Source: Chelativorans alearensis (GTDB lineage Bacteria; Pseudomonadota; Alphaproteobacteria; Rhizobiales; Rhizobiaceae). Taken from it: a DNA stretch of 64,000 nucleotides. The DNA is taken from positions 124,001-188,000 of the forward strand of contig NZ_WQNI01000009.1 in NCBI RefSeq assembly GCF_010993735.1, written 5' to 3'. Within the stretch, counting starts at the first letter, position 1, and every line of letters begins with the position of its first letter. Both the position numbers and the translations under genes were made by a program. Shown one piece after another: positions 1 through 11,729 of this stretch. The notes beneath the pieces were generated by a model, which did no database searches, was not told the DNA's origin, and saw only the letters and a list, made by a program, of their open reading frames with translations.

Positions 1-63
1 ACACGGAAGGGGCCGCCGGCACAATCATGAGCCGGCATGGCGCCGGCAGGGAAGGAGTTCGAG

Positions 64-810
64 ATGGCGGGTGGCGCTTCCAGGAATCCACGCGGAACGG
101 AACGGCGCGAGGGCCGCGTCAACCTCGTCGGCATGGTCGGCGACGATCTCAGGCGGCGCATCGTCGAGGGCGAACTGAGCGTCGGCGACAAGCTGCCGAG
201 CGAGGCCGAACTGACACGGCACTACGAGGTGAGCCGCACGGTCGTGCGCGAGGCCATCGCCTCGCTGCGCTACGACAGCCTTGTCGAGGCGCGGCAGGGC
301 GCGGGCGTGTTCGTGCGCAATAACCGGCCGGCCGGCGGCTCGCCCTTTCCACAACCGGACATGGCGCGGATTTCCTCCATCATCGAGATCCTGGAACTGC
401 GGGCGGCGGTGGAGATGGAAGCGGCCGCCCTTGCCGCCGCCCGCCGCTCGCCGGCACAGGAAGAGGCGATCATGGAGCGCTACGACGACATCGATGCGCT
501 GATCGCCGAGGGCAAGCCGACGCGCGATGCCGACATGGCCTTCCACCTGGCGATTGCCGACGCCACCAACAATCCGCGCTTCCGGGAGTTTCTGGAACTG
601 CTGGGCATCAGCGCCATCCCCCGTGCCATGTTGCAGCCGGACGCCGACGCCGCGACGCCGAAGGACTATCTCCTGAAGATCCAGGAGGAGCACCGGCGCA
701 TCGCCGAGGCGATCTCCCTGCGCGACGAGGAGGCGGCACGCAAGGCCGTGCGCGTCCACCTGATCGGCAGCCAACAGCGCTACCGGTCGCGGCTCAGGCC
801 GGAGGGGTGA
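64..810 (+). CDS. GntR-family (FadR/FCD subfamily) transcriptional regulator
   Basis: DNA-binding regulator of about 248 residues. An N-terminal winged helix (LRRRIVEGELSVGDKLPSEA, then SRTVVREAIASL) is followed by a helical FCD ligand-binding domain with acidic and His residues in the usual places (DADMAFHLAIADATNN, then EEHRRIAEAI). The start at 64 is chosen because AAGGAG at 52-57 lies six bases before it; in-frame ATG 37 has no such site. It is transcribed toward kdgD-gci-gli, so it is probably the local repressor of galactarate/galacturonate catabolism, with a sugar acid as inducer. The family call is firm; the target and ligand are inferred from position only. Confidence 0.85.
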   Translation: MAGGASRNPRGTERREGRVNLVGMVGDDLRRRIVEGELSVGDKLPSEAELTRHYEVSRTVVREAIASLRYDSLVEARQGAGVFVRNNRPAGGSPFPQPDMARISSIIEILELRAAVEMEAAALAAARRSPAQEEAIMERYDDIDALIAEGKPTRDADMAFHLAIADATNNPRFREFLELLGISAIPRAMLQPDADAATPKDYLLKIQEEHRRIAEAISLRDEEAARKAVRVHLIGSQQRYRSRLRPEG

Positions 811-823
811 TGTCATTCCCCTG

Positions 824-881
824 GCGTCATCCCGGAAAGCCGAAAACAGTCTCCGCTTCGCTCCGACTTCCGGGATGACGC
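824..881. repeat. Palindromic repeat, CGTCATCCCGG family, copy 1
   Basis: Inverted repeat with 14-base arms: GCGTCATCCCGGAA at 824-837 and its complement at 868-881. It lies just after the GntR gene and could form a hairpin in the transcript. Four related copies occur at 8280, 15185, 17096 and 56081. Confidence 0.8.
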
Positions 882-935
882 GCGCGCGTGTGAGGATGAG
901 AGAGGGCAGGCAACCCTCTCCTTACCCACAACGAC

Positions 936-977
936 ATGTCATACATACATTGACACATATATGATAACTCTTATGAT
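936..977 (+). promoter_or_regulatory. Sigma-70-type promoter of kdgD with an overlapping GntR-like operator
   Basis: TTGACA at 950-955 and TATGAT at 972-977 are separated by 16 bases, which is close to consensus. Immediately upstream, ATGT-CAT-ACAT (936-946) is a short palindrome of the kind bound by FCD-type GntR repressors, and TGTCA/TGACA half-sites (937-941, 951-955) flank the -35 box. The stretch is AT-rich against a GC-rich background. Regulator binding is inferred. Confidence 0.6.
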
Positions 978-1001
978 CGCTGCCGTAGCCCCCAAGCATA
1001 G

Positions 1002-3055
<2,054 letters not shown>

Positions 3056-3056
3056 G

Positions 3057-3908
3057 GTGATCGAACGCAAATATTCGGGCGAAAAGCCCAGGACGCCGAT
3101 GCCGGCGGGCGCCACCGACACGCAGATGCACATGTACCTGCGGGGTTTCCCCGCGCTGCCCGGCGGTCCGGACCTGCCCGAGGGCCTTCCCGGCCCGGAC
3201 GACTACCGCAAGGTGATGGAATGGCTCGGTATCGAGCGCGTCGTCGTCACCCAGGGCAACGCACACCAGGCGGACAACGCATGCCTCGTCGCCTGCCTCA
3301 AGGAGATGGGCCCGATATCGCGCGGCGTCGCCGTCATCACCGGCGAAACGTCGGACGCCGAGATGAAAGCGCTGCACGCGGCCGGCGTGCGCGGGGCGCG
3401 CATCATGGACCTGCCGGGCGGCGCCGTCGGGCTTGAGGCCCTGGAGGCCGTCGACAAGCGGGCCAAGCCCTTCGGCTGGTGCCTTGCCGTACAGTTCGAC
3501 GGCACGCACCTCCTCGAGCACCTGCCGAGGCTCGAACGCCTCGAATGCCGCTACATCATCGATCACCATGGCAAGTTCTTCTCCGGCGTAACACCGCAGT
3601 CGCCCGAGATCGATGCCCTGAAACACCTCGTCGACCGCGGCAATTGCTGGTTCAAGTTCGCCGGCTGCTACGAATCCTCCCGCTCCGGCCCGCCGGACTT
3701 CGAGGACATCGCCGCCGTCGCCCGAAAGATGGCGGCCTACGCGCCCGAGCGCATCGTCTGGGGCACCAACTGGCCGCACAACCTCGTTAAGCGGACGGAG
3801 GACTATCCGGACGACGCCGCGCTGCTCGACACGGTGCTCGGCTGGGTGCCGGCGGAGCATCACCGAAAGGTGCTCGTGGAGAGCCCAGCGGCGCTGTTCG
3901 GGTTCTAG
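3057..3908 (+). CDS. gli: D-galactarolactone isomerase, amidohydrolase-2 family
   Basis: 283-residue TIM-barrel protein of the amidohydrolase-2 family. In Agrobacterium the homologue Gli interconverts D-galactaro-1,5-lactone (the product of uronate dehydrogenase) and the 1,4-lactone used by Gci. Recognisable blocks are TDTQMHMYLRGFPALPGG near residue 20, TQGNAHQ, ARIMDLPGGAVGL, DHHGKFF and WGTNWPHN. It starts with GTG one base after the gci stop; an in-frame ATG 14 codons later (near 3099) is an alternative. Last gene of the kdgD-gci-gli operon. Uronate dehydrogenase, the enzyme before it in the pathway, is not in the window. Confidence 0.85.
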   Translation: MIERKYSGEKPRTPMPAGATDTQMHMYLRGFPALPGGPDLPEGLPGPDDYRKVMEWLGIERVVVTQGNAHQADNACLVACLKEMGPISRGVAVITGETSDAEMKALHAAGVRGARIMDLPGGAVGLEALEAVDKRAKPFGWCLAVQFDGTHLLEHLPRLERLECRYIIDHHGKFFSGVTPQSPEIDALKHLVDRGNCWFKFAGCYESSRSGPPDFEDIAAVARKMAAYAPERIVWGTNWPHNLVKRTEDYPDDAALLDTVLGWVPAEHHRKVLVESPAALFGF

Positions 3909-3980
3909 CCCCGCATTTATGCAGCCAACGGCAGGCCCGCGTCCCTTCGCGCTCCCGTCGCCTTTTCCGCACGAACGGAA

Positions 3981-5282
3981 CTACACCGGTGCCAACGCCC
4001 GCGCCTCGCCGCCCCTCAGGAACTCCAGAACCATCGCCGCCGTCCAGGTGAACTGGCCGCCGCCGCAGGGCTCGCCCGTCAACGGATCGTAGTATTCGGC
4101 GAAGCCGCCCTTCTCGATCAGTTGCAGGCTGGAGGCGCGGATCGTTTCCGCCACCGCGTCCATGCCGGCGGCCGCCAGGCCGTCGGAGACCAGATAGTTG
4201 ACGATGAGCCACGCCGGCCCCCGCCAGTAGCGCTTGGCGTCGAAGCGCGGGTCGGCTGGGTCGTGGCTCGGCACGACATAGCGGCAGCGCTTGGCGATCT
4301 CCATGATGCGCGCGCCGATAGCGCCGGCGCGGGCCTCGGGAATGGCGGCGAAAACGGCGATCAGCCCGCCCACGGAGGGACTGTCGACGAGACTGTCCGT
4401 CGTCCGGTCGAGACAAAGATACTGGCCGTGCCTCTCGCTCCACAGCCTCTCCAGCGCCGCAAGCCCCTTCTCGGCGCGCGCGCGGTTGGCGCGGGCGATA
4501 TCCGCCGCCCCCAGTTCTTCCGCAAGTGCCGCAAGGTCGGCACAGGAGCGGATAAGGATGGCGTTGAAGCCCGGATCGACCACGCGGAACGGCGACAGGT
4601 CGTGCAGCACCCCGTTGTTCCAGCCATGGCGGCGGAAATGCTCGAGCAGCCAGAGGTAGCGGTCGTATTGCTCCTTGGTCGGCCGGTGGGCGGGGTCGGC
4701 ATGGTCGACGTCGCGCCGCCGGTACGGGGCGATGCCCTCGCCCGGCACGCGCTGGAACGGCTCGTCCCAGTCGATGGCGTTGTCGCGGCCCGATTCCCAG
4801 GGGTGGATGATCGCCACCAGTCCCTCGCCTTTCGGGTCGCGCGCCGTGCACAGGAACGCGTGCCAGCGGTCGATCTTCTCCACCAGCGCGCGCACGCGCG
4901 CCGCATTCGCCGCCTTGTCCTTCGACCGCTCGTAGATGCGCCGCGCGGTGAAGCCGGCCACCGCTGGCTGGGTGATGCCGGAGGTGGGCACCGGTCGACC
5001 CGTCCGCCAGACGTCGGGGCCGGGGAAATAGCCCTCGTCCTCCTGATGGAAGACGATATGCGGCACCATGCCGTCCGGCCATTGATGGGCGAACAGGGTC
5101 TCCATCTCACGCCAGGCGCGGTCCTCGTCGAAGGCGGCGAACCCGAGGGCGGTGAGGCAGGAGTCCCAGTTCCACTGGAAGGGATAAAGCCCCTTCGTCG
5201 GCACCGTATAGGCGCCGCGGTCGTTCTCACGCAGGATCTGCGATGCTTGGCCCGCTAAGCGGGCATGTTCGTTGGGTGTCAT
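3981..5282 (-). CDS. GH63-type (MGH1-like) glycoside hydrolase
   Basis: 433-residue (alpha/alpha)6-barrel hydrolase without a signal peptide, hence cytoplasmic. An N-terminal aromatic block YPFQWNWD lies at residues 33-40. ESGRDN at 163-168 supplies the probable general acid Asp167, and the C-terminal EYYDP motif supplies the probable base Glu396. This matches the short bacterial GH63 enzymes, whose characterised members hydrolyse mannosylglycerate or glucosylglycerate. It is the last gene of a LacI/ABC-transporter operon, so it probably cleaves the imported solute. The substrate is inferred; other short alpha-glucosides are possible. No clear Shine-Dalgarno precedes the start. Confidence 0.72.
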   Translation of the reverse strand: MTPNEHARLAGQASQILRENDRGAYTVPTKGLYPFQWNWDSCLTALGFAAFDEDRAWREMETLFAHQWPDGMVPHIVFHQEDEGYFPGPDVWRTGRPVPTSGITQPAVAGFTARRIYERSKDKAANAARVRALVEKIDRWHAFLCTARDPKGEGLVAIIHPWESGRDNAIDWDEPFQRVPGEGIAPYRRRDVDHADPAHRPTKEQYDRYLWLLEHFRRHGWNNGVLHDLSPFRVVDPGFNAILIRSCADLAALAEELGAADIARANRARAEKGLAALERLWSERHGQYLCLDRTTDSLVDSPSVGGLIAVFAAIPEARAGAIGARIMEIAKRCRYVVPSHDPADPRFDAKRYWRGPAWLIVNYLVSDGLAAAGMDAVAETIRASSLQLIEKGGFAEYYDPLTGEPCGGGQFTWTAAMVLEFLRGGEARALAPV

Positions 5283-5435
5283 GGGAGGTTTTTGATCGCG
5301 GATTGTTTTGGGGATATTCGGGTATCTTGAAGGATGGCGCCCCTCCCCCTCGTAAAGGAGGTGTCCGGCAGAACAGAGAGGGGCGAAGGGGAGTGGCGTC
5401 TCAAAACAAGCATCACGTTACTTACAACTCCTTCG

Positions 5436-6485
<1,050 letters not shown>

Positions 6486-6497
6486 GGTCCTGTCTCC

Positions 6498-7346
6498 TTA
6501 TCGGTTGGCGATGCCCCACATCGCAAAGAGATATTTCCGCACAGCGAAGATGAAGATCAGCGCCGGCACCACCAGCACGGCACCGCCGGCGAATTTGAGG
6601 TGCAGCGGCGAAACGTCGAGGTTTTGCAGGAGGAACGCCGTCAGCGTCCGGTTCTCGATTGTCAGCACCGCCGCCGCGAACACCTCGTTCCAGGAAATGA
6701 CGAAGGCGAAAACCGCCGAGGCGGCGATCCCTGGAAGCACCAGCGGCAGCACCACCTTGCGGAACGCCTGGACGCGCGTGCAGCCGAGCGTCCAGGCCGC
6801 CTCCTCCAGTTCCACGGGAATGCCGGAGAACAGCGAGAAGGTGATGAGGACGGCGAAGGGAAGCGCCAGCGTCGTGTGCACCAGCGCCAGTCCAAGAGCC
6901 GTGTCGTCGAGCCCGGTGCGGATGAACAGCACCGCCAGCGGCAGGGCGAGCAACGGCAACGGGAAAGCGCGCGTCATCAAGACCATGATGCGGAAGACGC
7001 CCTTGCCGCGGAACTCGAAGCGCGACAGCGCGTAGCCCGCCGGCGCCCCGAGGCCGATCGACAGCGCCATGGTGATGCAGGCCACGAGGATGGAGTTGAA
7101 CAGCGCCTTGGCAACGCCGGCAAAGCCCATGAAGAAGGCGATGCTGTCGGTCTCGAAGCCGGGCACGAAGCTCTTCGGAAAGGCGTTCACCTGGTCTGGC
7201 GAGGACAGTGCGTTGACCACCAGCAGATAGATCGGGGCGAGCACCCAGGCGCACAGAACGATGATCGTCGCCGCGAAGACCAGCCGTCCGCGCTTGCGGA
7301 TATCGGCGGTGGCGGCAACGGTTTCGGTGGCGGTGACGGCGGTCAT
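6498..7346 (-). CDS. Sugar ABC transporter permease, MalG type
   Basis: 282-residue inner-membrane subunit. The frame extends further upstream, but the start at 7346 forms an ATGA overlap with the stop of the preceding permease and gives the usual length. A hydrophobic segment follows the RKRGR basic stretch near the N terminus, and five further membrane segments are visible. The EAA loop reads EEAAWTLGCTRVQAFRKVVLP, the coupling helix that contacts the ATPase. It pairs with the 7343-8188 permease to form the channel. Confidence 0.88.
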   Translation of the reverse strand: MTAVTATETVAATADIRKRGRLVFAATIIVLCAWVLAPIYLLVVNALSSPDQVNAFPKSFVPGFETDSIAFFMGFAGVAKALFNSILVACITMALSIGLGAPAGYALSRFEFRGKGVFRIMVLMTRAFPLPLLALPLAVLFIRTGLDDTALGLALVHTTLALPFAVLITFSLFSGIPVELEEAAWTLGCTRVQAFRKVVLPLVLPGIAASAVFAFVISWNEVFAAAVLTIENRTLTAFLLQNLDVSPLHLKFAGGAVLVVPALIFIFAVRKYLFAMWGIANR

Positions 7347-8188
7347 ACCTGCGCCTCCTTCGGTACGCGCAGCGTGCGCAGGAAGACCAGGGTAAAGGCG
7401 ATGGAGATGGCCAGGATCACCAGCGCATAGGCTGCGGCCACGTGCCTGTCCTGCAGGGCGAACTGCCATTGATAGGTCTCGCCCATCAAGACCGGCAGGT
7501 TGGTGCCGCCAAGGGCCGCCACCACCGCGAACACCTCGAAGGCGAGGATGGTGCGCAGGATGAGCGCGGTCTGGATGCTGGGCCTGAGCAGCGGAAGCGT
7601 GATGCGCACGAAGCGCTTCCACGGCCCGGCGCCGAAGACCTCGGCCGCCTCGTAGTATTCCTTGGGGATGAGCCCCATGCCGGCCACCAGGATGACCAGC
7701 ACGATAGCCGTGGCGCGCCACAGTTCGGCCAGCACGACGGCCAGGAAGATGGTTGCCTTGTCCTGGTAGCCGAGCCAGGTGACAGGCTGGTCGATGACGC
7801 CGAGGCTCGACAGGATGCTGTTCAGAAAGCCCGTCTGCTCGAAGATGGCGAGCCAGATGATGCCGGCGGCGAGATCCGAGATGCCGAGCGGGATGGTCCA
7901 GATATAGAGGATGACGTCGCGGCCGGCCCCCATGCGCGTCACCAGCGCCGCCATGAAGAGCGCCAGCGCGAGCTGCACCGGCACCACCGCCAGCGCCAGA
8001 AGCATGGTGTTCCAGAAGGCGGTGGAGAACTTCCAGTGCCCGGCCATGGTGCGGAAGTGCTCAAGCGTCAGCGCGCCGTCCTGCGAGACCGCCTGCCAGG
8101 CGACCAGCAGGAAGGGATAGATGAAGAACACGCACAAGAAGAGCGTTGCCGGCAGAAGCAGCAGATAGGGAAGTGTGCGCTGTTGCAT
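7343..8188 (-). CDS. Sugar ABC transporter permease, MalF type
   Basis: 281-residue inner-membrane subunit beginning MQQRTLPYLLLLPATLFL. The start at 8188 has AGGAACGGAAAG just upstream and matches family length; the longer frame to 8263 adds a non-hydrophobic tail not expected in the family. The EAA motif appears as YYEAAEVFGAGPWKRFVRITLP. The gene overlaps the next permease by four bases. A 230-base gap with a palindromic repeat separates it from the binding-protein gene. Confidence 0.88.
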   Translation of the reverse strand: MQQRTLPYLLLLPATLFLCVFFIYPFLLVAWQAVSQDGALTLEHFRTMAGHWKFSTAFWNTMLLALAVVPVQLALALFMAALVTRMGAGRDVILYIWTIPLGISDLAAGIIWLAIFEQTGFLNSILSSLGVIDQPVTWLGYQDKATIFLAVVLAELWRATAIVLVILVAGMGLIPKEYYEAAEVFGAGPWKRFVRITLPLLRPSIQTALILRTILAFEVFAVVAALGGTNLPVLMGETYQWQFALQDRHVAAAYALVILAISIAFTLVFLRTLRVPKEAQV

Positions 8189-8279
8189 CTTTCCGTTCCT
8201 CTGGTCGGGCCGCCAGCATGCGAATGCCGGCCCTCTCTCTTGCGATTTCCCGCGCAAGCCCAATTTGGGTCAGTCAACC

Positions 8280-8339
8280 CACGCGCGTCATCCCGGACAA
8301 GCCCTCGCTTCGCTCGATCTTTCCGGGATGACGCGCGTG
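8280..8339. repeat. Palindromic repeat, CGTCATCCCGG family, copy 2
   Basis: Perfect 18-base arms (CACGCGCGTCATCCCGGA at 8280-8297 and its complement at 8322-8339) around a 24-base loop. It lies in the 230-base gap between the binding-protein gene and the first permease of the same operon, the classic position for an mRNA-stabilising or attenuating stem-loop. Nothing else is recognised in this gap. Confidence 0.85.
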
Positions 8340-8418
8340 ATTTGATCCGACCGTCAGTTTCATCCACCGATCCCGAATGCCTCCACCCAACCTTGCCGGG
8401 CGGAGGCGCCTTCATCCG

Positions 8419-9699
8419 TCACTCAACCGGGCAAGCGCCCTCGGAGGGCTCGTCCGGTGCCCAGCAGGGCGCGCCCGACTCTTCCATGATCGAGCGCAGC
8501 GTCTCGGCCTGCTCGTCGAGCACCGCGCGCACGTCCTGTCCGGCCAGCACGATACGCTCGAACGTATCGATATAGACCTGGTTGAACTTGCCGTCGTTGT
8601 CGCCGAGCCCCATGGGAAGCAGGCCCGGATTGGCGTCCTCCGCACCCGACATCGCGGCAATCGCCGCGCCCGAGATCTTCACCGCCGCCGGCATGTCGTC
8701 CGGCAAGTCCACCTCGACCACGGGAAAGAAGTTAGTCGCCTTCAGCGTGGCGATCTGGGTCTCCGGCTTCAGCATGTAGGTGGCCAATGCCTTGGCGGCT
8801 TCCATGTCGGGCGCCGTTTCGGGGATGGCCACACCCGCCACCACCGGCATGAAGCCGCGGCCCGTCGGCCCCGCAGGCGCGGGGAAGGCGACGAAGTCGT
8901 CTGGCCGCTGGTTGAAGGCGTCGGCCAGCCGCGCCGTATGGTCGAAGGCCACCCACACGTCCTCCGTCAGGAGCTGCTCCTGCATGAAGGCGAAGCCGGT
9001 GGAGGCGGGGTTTGTGTACTGCCACAACTCCTTGAACTTGTTCCAGGCTTCCTCGGCTTCGGGCGAGCGGAACTTCGTCACCATGGAGTTGGTGTAGGAG
9101 GGGTAGAGATACCCCTGGAAGAAGCGGTGCTTCAGCCCCTTGGGGCCAGCAGGGAAGCCGAATTTGGGCCCGCCGGTCTCCTCGGCCAGCGTCTTCGTCC
9201 ATGCGATGAGCTCGTCATAGGTGAGCGCGTTGATGTCGGCGCCTTCCGGCAGGTACTCGAGCGCCTTCTTGTTGGCGGCCATGACATAGCTTGCCTGCAT
9301 CCATGGCAGGTATTTCTGCTCGTCCGTGCCCAGCATGCCGAGCTGCTGGAAGGTCTCGTTCACCGTGACGCCGCCCAGATCCATGTCCGAGAGGTCCACC
9401 AGGTTGTCGGTCAGCGTGGTGAAATCGCCGTGCAGCCCGCCGAGCACGCCGATGGTGCCGGAACCGGCCTCGAGCTCGGCCTGGATGCGCGTGAGCCAGG
9501 GCCCGCCGTCGCTCGCCTGGTAATCGACCGGCTCGTCGAAACCGGAAAGGACCTCTTCGCGCATGGCCTGGGTCTCTTCCACGGGCTTGGCCTGGGTGGA
9601 CCAGAACAGGATGTCGGCCTGGGCACTCCCTCCCGTACCGGCAAAGGTGCCGGCGGCGAGCAGCGCGGCTGCCAGCGTTGTCGTTCGCGTTTTCGTCAT
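8419..9699 (-). CDS. Extracellular sugar-binding protein of the ABC transporter
   Basis: 426-residue periplasmic solute-binding protein. A cleavable signal peptide (KTRTTTLAAALLAAGTFAG, then AQA-D) leads into a type-1 bacterial extracellular fold with GGLHGDFTTLTDNL, YLPWMQASYVMAANKKAL and VWVAFDHTARLADAF. The extreme C terminus holds two cysteines (PCWAPDEPSEGACPVE) that could form a disulfide. First structural gene after the LacI regulator, 15 bases away. The ligand cannot be read from sequence; the GH63 enzyme in the operon suggests a small glycoside. Confidence 0.87.
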   Translation of the reverse strand: MTKTRTTTLAAALLAAGTFAGTGGSAQADILFWSTQAKPVEETQAMREEVLSGFDEPVDYQASDGGPWLTRIQAELEAGSGTIGVLGGLHGDFTTLTDNLVDLSDMDLGGVTVNETFQQLGMLGTDEQKYLPWMQASYVMAANKKALEYLPEGADINALTYDELIAWTKTLAEETGGPKFGFPAGPKGLKHRFFQGYLYPSYTNSMVTKFRSPEAEEAWNKFKELWQYTNPASTGFAFMQEQLLTEDVWVAFDHTARLADAFNQRPDDFVAFPAPAGPTGRGFMPVVAGVAIPETAPDMEAAKALATYMLKPETQIATLKATNFFPVVEVDLPDDMPAAVKISGAAIAAMSGAEDANPGLLPMGLGDNDGKFNQVYIDTFERIVLAGQDVRAVLDEQAETLRSIMEESGAPCWAPDEPSEGACPVE

Positions 9700-9714
9700 T
9701 TTCTCTCTCCCTTT

Positions 9715-10773
9715 CTAGATTTGCCTGATGCGCGGGCGGGCGTGCCGCGGCGCCGGGCCGTGGCTGCCGCGCTCGATGAAACGCGGCACCTTGAGGCTCG
9801 AAAGCGGCCCCTTTTCCTCGCCTTCTATGAGGCGGATCAGCATTTCCGCGCTCTCCCGCGCACGCTCGTGCGTGGCCTGGTCGAAGGTGGTGAGCCCTGG
9901 CGTCGCGAAGGCCGCCGCTGGCACGTTGTCGAAGCCGATCACCGAAAGGTCCCGCGGGATGGCGAGCCCCATCGCTTCGGCTTCGCGCATGACCATTAGC
10001 GCCAGTTCGTCGATCAGGCCGATGATCGCCGTTGGGCGATCCTCTGCCGACAGCATCCCGCGGATCTGGGCGCGGTGGGCAGCCTCGTCGAAGCGTGGGG
10101 CGCGGACGATCGAAAGCCTCACCGCCGGATCGCCCGCCTCGGCGGCGGCCGATTCCAGCCCTTCCTCGCGGTCGTGGCGGAAATTCATGCGCTCTTCGAT
10201 GCTCACAAGGCCCACATGCCGATGGCCAAGGGCATAGAGCCGGCTGAGAGCGGTGCGAAAGGCTTGCCTGCCGTCCGTATCGAGCCAGCTGTATGACGCG
10301 CCGTCATCGGCGATCCGCCCGTGGGCGACGAAGGGAAAACGGCGTTCGATAAGGAACTTCACGCGCTCGTCGTCCTCGGCGATGCGCGTCAGCACCACAC
10401 CGTCGGCACGGCCCGACTGGACGAGGTGCTTGAGTACGTCGAGTTCCGACTGGCCGGCAGAGGCAGTGGCGATCATCAGGTCCACGCCCTTGGCCACCAG
10501 CCCCTCGCCGAGCCCCGTCACAAACTCGCCGAGGAAGGAATCGACGAAGTCCGGCCCGCGGACGGGCAGCACCAGCCCGACAAAGCCACTCCTGCCGGAA
10601 ACCAGCATGCGGCCGGCCATGTTCGGCACATAGCCGAGTTCGCGCGCCTTCTCGGCCACGCGCCGGCGCGTCTCGGCGGCAATGTCCTCATAGCCGCCAA
10701 GCGCCCGCGAAACGGTCGCGACCGATAAGTCCAGCGCAGCGGCGACTTCCTTGAGGGTGCTCCTCCGGCGCAA
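9715..10773 (-). CDS. LacI-family transcriptional regulator
   Basis: 352-residue repressor: LacI helix-turn-helix and hinge (TLKEVAAALDLSVATVSRAL, then YVPNMAGRMLVSGRS), followed by a periplasmic-binding-protein-like effector domain. The start is TTG at 10773, supported by GGGAGGAG six to seven bases upstream and by correct placement of the helix-turn-helix at the N terminus. First gene of the ABC/GH63 operon, directly downstream of two CTAAAACGTTTTAG-like operators. It most likely represses its own operon until the imported sugar or a product binds. Confidence 0.9.
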   Translation of the reverse strand: MRRRSTLKEVAAALDLSVATVSRALGGYEDIAAETRRRVAEKARELGYVPNMAGRMLVSGRSGFVGLVLPVRGPDFVDSFLGEFVTGLGEGLVAKGVDLMIATASAGQSELDVLKHLVQSGRADGVVLTRIAEDDERVKFLIERRFPFVAHGRIADDGASYSWLDTDGRQAFRTALSRLYALGHRHVGLVSIEERMNFRHDREEGLESAAAEAGDPAVRLSIVRAPRFDEAAHRAQIRGMLSAEDRPTAIIGLIDELALMVMREAEAMGLAIPRDLSVIGFDNVPAAAFATPGLTTFDQATHERARESAEMLIRLIEGEEKGPLSSLKVPRFIERGSHGPAPRHARPRIRQI

Positions 10774-10806
10774 ACGGCTCCTCCCTGATGCGGCCTTATC
10801 CCGGCC

Positions 10807-10852
10807 AAAACGTTTTAGATTTGGCGTGTGCGATTTCTAAAACGTTTTAGAA
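10807..10852 (-). promoter_or_regulatory. Paired LacI-type operators
   Basis: Two copies of AAAACGTTTT with a central CG, typical of LacI/GalR-family sites: 10807-10816 and, inside an 18-base perfect palindrome TTCTAAAACGTTTTAGAA, 10835-10852. Their centres are 32 bases apart, close to three helical turns, so two dimers could sit on one face of the DNA. They lie 35-80 bases upstream of the LacI-family start at 10773. Confidence 0.85.
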
Positions 10853-10946
10853 GTGTGCCGCAAAAAGAGAGCAGCGTCAATCCCTGGCTGTCATGCGGCG
10901 AAGCGCTGTCTCTCGTAGGCAGGGCAATGGGCATTCAGGATATTTG

Positions 10947-11068
10947 TTTGGCTCCGCCGACCCACCCTCAATCCCTCCCCACAAGGGGAGGGAGGCAGGT
11001 CGAGCGCGCCACGATCCCCCTCCCCCTTGTGGGGAGGGGTTAGGGTGAGGGTCCGGCGAAGCCGAACT
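10947..11068. repeat. Long inverted repeat, CCCTCAATCCCTCCCC family, copy A
   Basis: Imperfect inverted repeat with arms of about 40 bases; the inner arms read CCCTCCCCACAAGG and complement. It fills most of the 323-base gap between the LacI operon and dgoA; the rest of the gap (10853-10946) shows nothing recognisable. Related copies are at 47505 and 57103. At the 3' end of the dgoA operon it may act as a transcript 3' hairpin. Confidence 0.75.
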
Positions 11069-11096
11069 AGACTTCATCCATCTGCAAAGGGAAAAG

Positions 11097-11729
11097 CTAC
11101 CCGCCAAACACGGCGTCGTAGGCCGCCACCGCCGCGCGCGCTTTCTCCGCCACTTCAGCCGCGCCCGCCCCCGGCCGGTAGAGGCTGGAGCCGAGGCCGA
11201 ACGTGCGCACGCCGACCGCCGCATACGCGGCGAAGTCGCGTTCCAACACACCGCCGACCGCGCCCACCGGCACGTCTTTCGGCAGCACCGCCATGACGGC
11301 CTTGATACCGGCCGCGCCGAGCACCGAGGCGGGGAAGAACTTGAGCGCCGAGGCGCCCGCTGAGACGGCCGCAAGCGCCTCCGTGGGCGAGAAGACGCCG
11401 GGCATGGTCGCCATGCCGTGCTGCATCGCGCGGGCAATGACGGCGGGTTCGACATTGGGGCTGACGAGCAGGTTTCCGCCGGCATCGTGCAGGCGGTCGA
11501 CATCCTCCACCGTCAGCACCGTCCCGGCGCCGACCAGAACGCCCTCCGGCGCCAGGCGGCGGGCCAGTTCGATGGAGCGGAAGGGCTCCGGAGAATTGAG
11601 CGGCACTTCGACCGCCTCGAAGCCCGCCTCCAGCAGCGCCTCGACGATAGCCGGCGCCTCCTCGGGCGCGAGCCCGCGCAGGATGGCGACGAGATCGCGG
11701 CGAAGCTTCGGCCAAACAACGCGGCTCAT
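11097..11729 (-). CDS. dgoA: 2-dehydro-3-deoxy-6-phosphogalactonate aldolase
   Basis: 210-residue class I aldolase of the KDPG/KDPGal family. It splits 2-keto-3-deoxy-6-phosphogalactonate into pyruvate and glyceraldehyde 3-phosphate, the last step of the De Ley-Doudoroff galactose route. Schiff-base Lys130 lies in ASALKFFPAS, with catalytic Glu41 in AVEVPLNSP and Arg18 in ILRGL. It overlaps dgoK by four bases (ATGA), and that pairing identifies it as the galactose rather than the glucose branch. Last gene of the long minus-strand operon. Confidence 0.92.
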   Translation of the reverse strand: MSRVVWPKLRRDLVAILRGLAPEEAPAIVEALLEAGFEAVEVPLNSPEPFRSIELARRLAPEGVLVGAGTVLTVEDVDRLHDAGGNLLVSPNVEPAVIARAMQHGMATMPGVFSPTEALAAVSAGASALKFFPASVLGAAGIKAVMAVLPKDVPVGAVGGVLERDFAAYAAVGVRTFGLGSSLYRPGAGAAEVAEKARAAVAAYDAVFGG

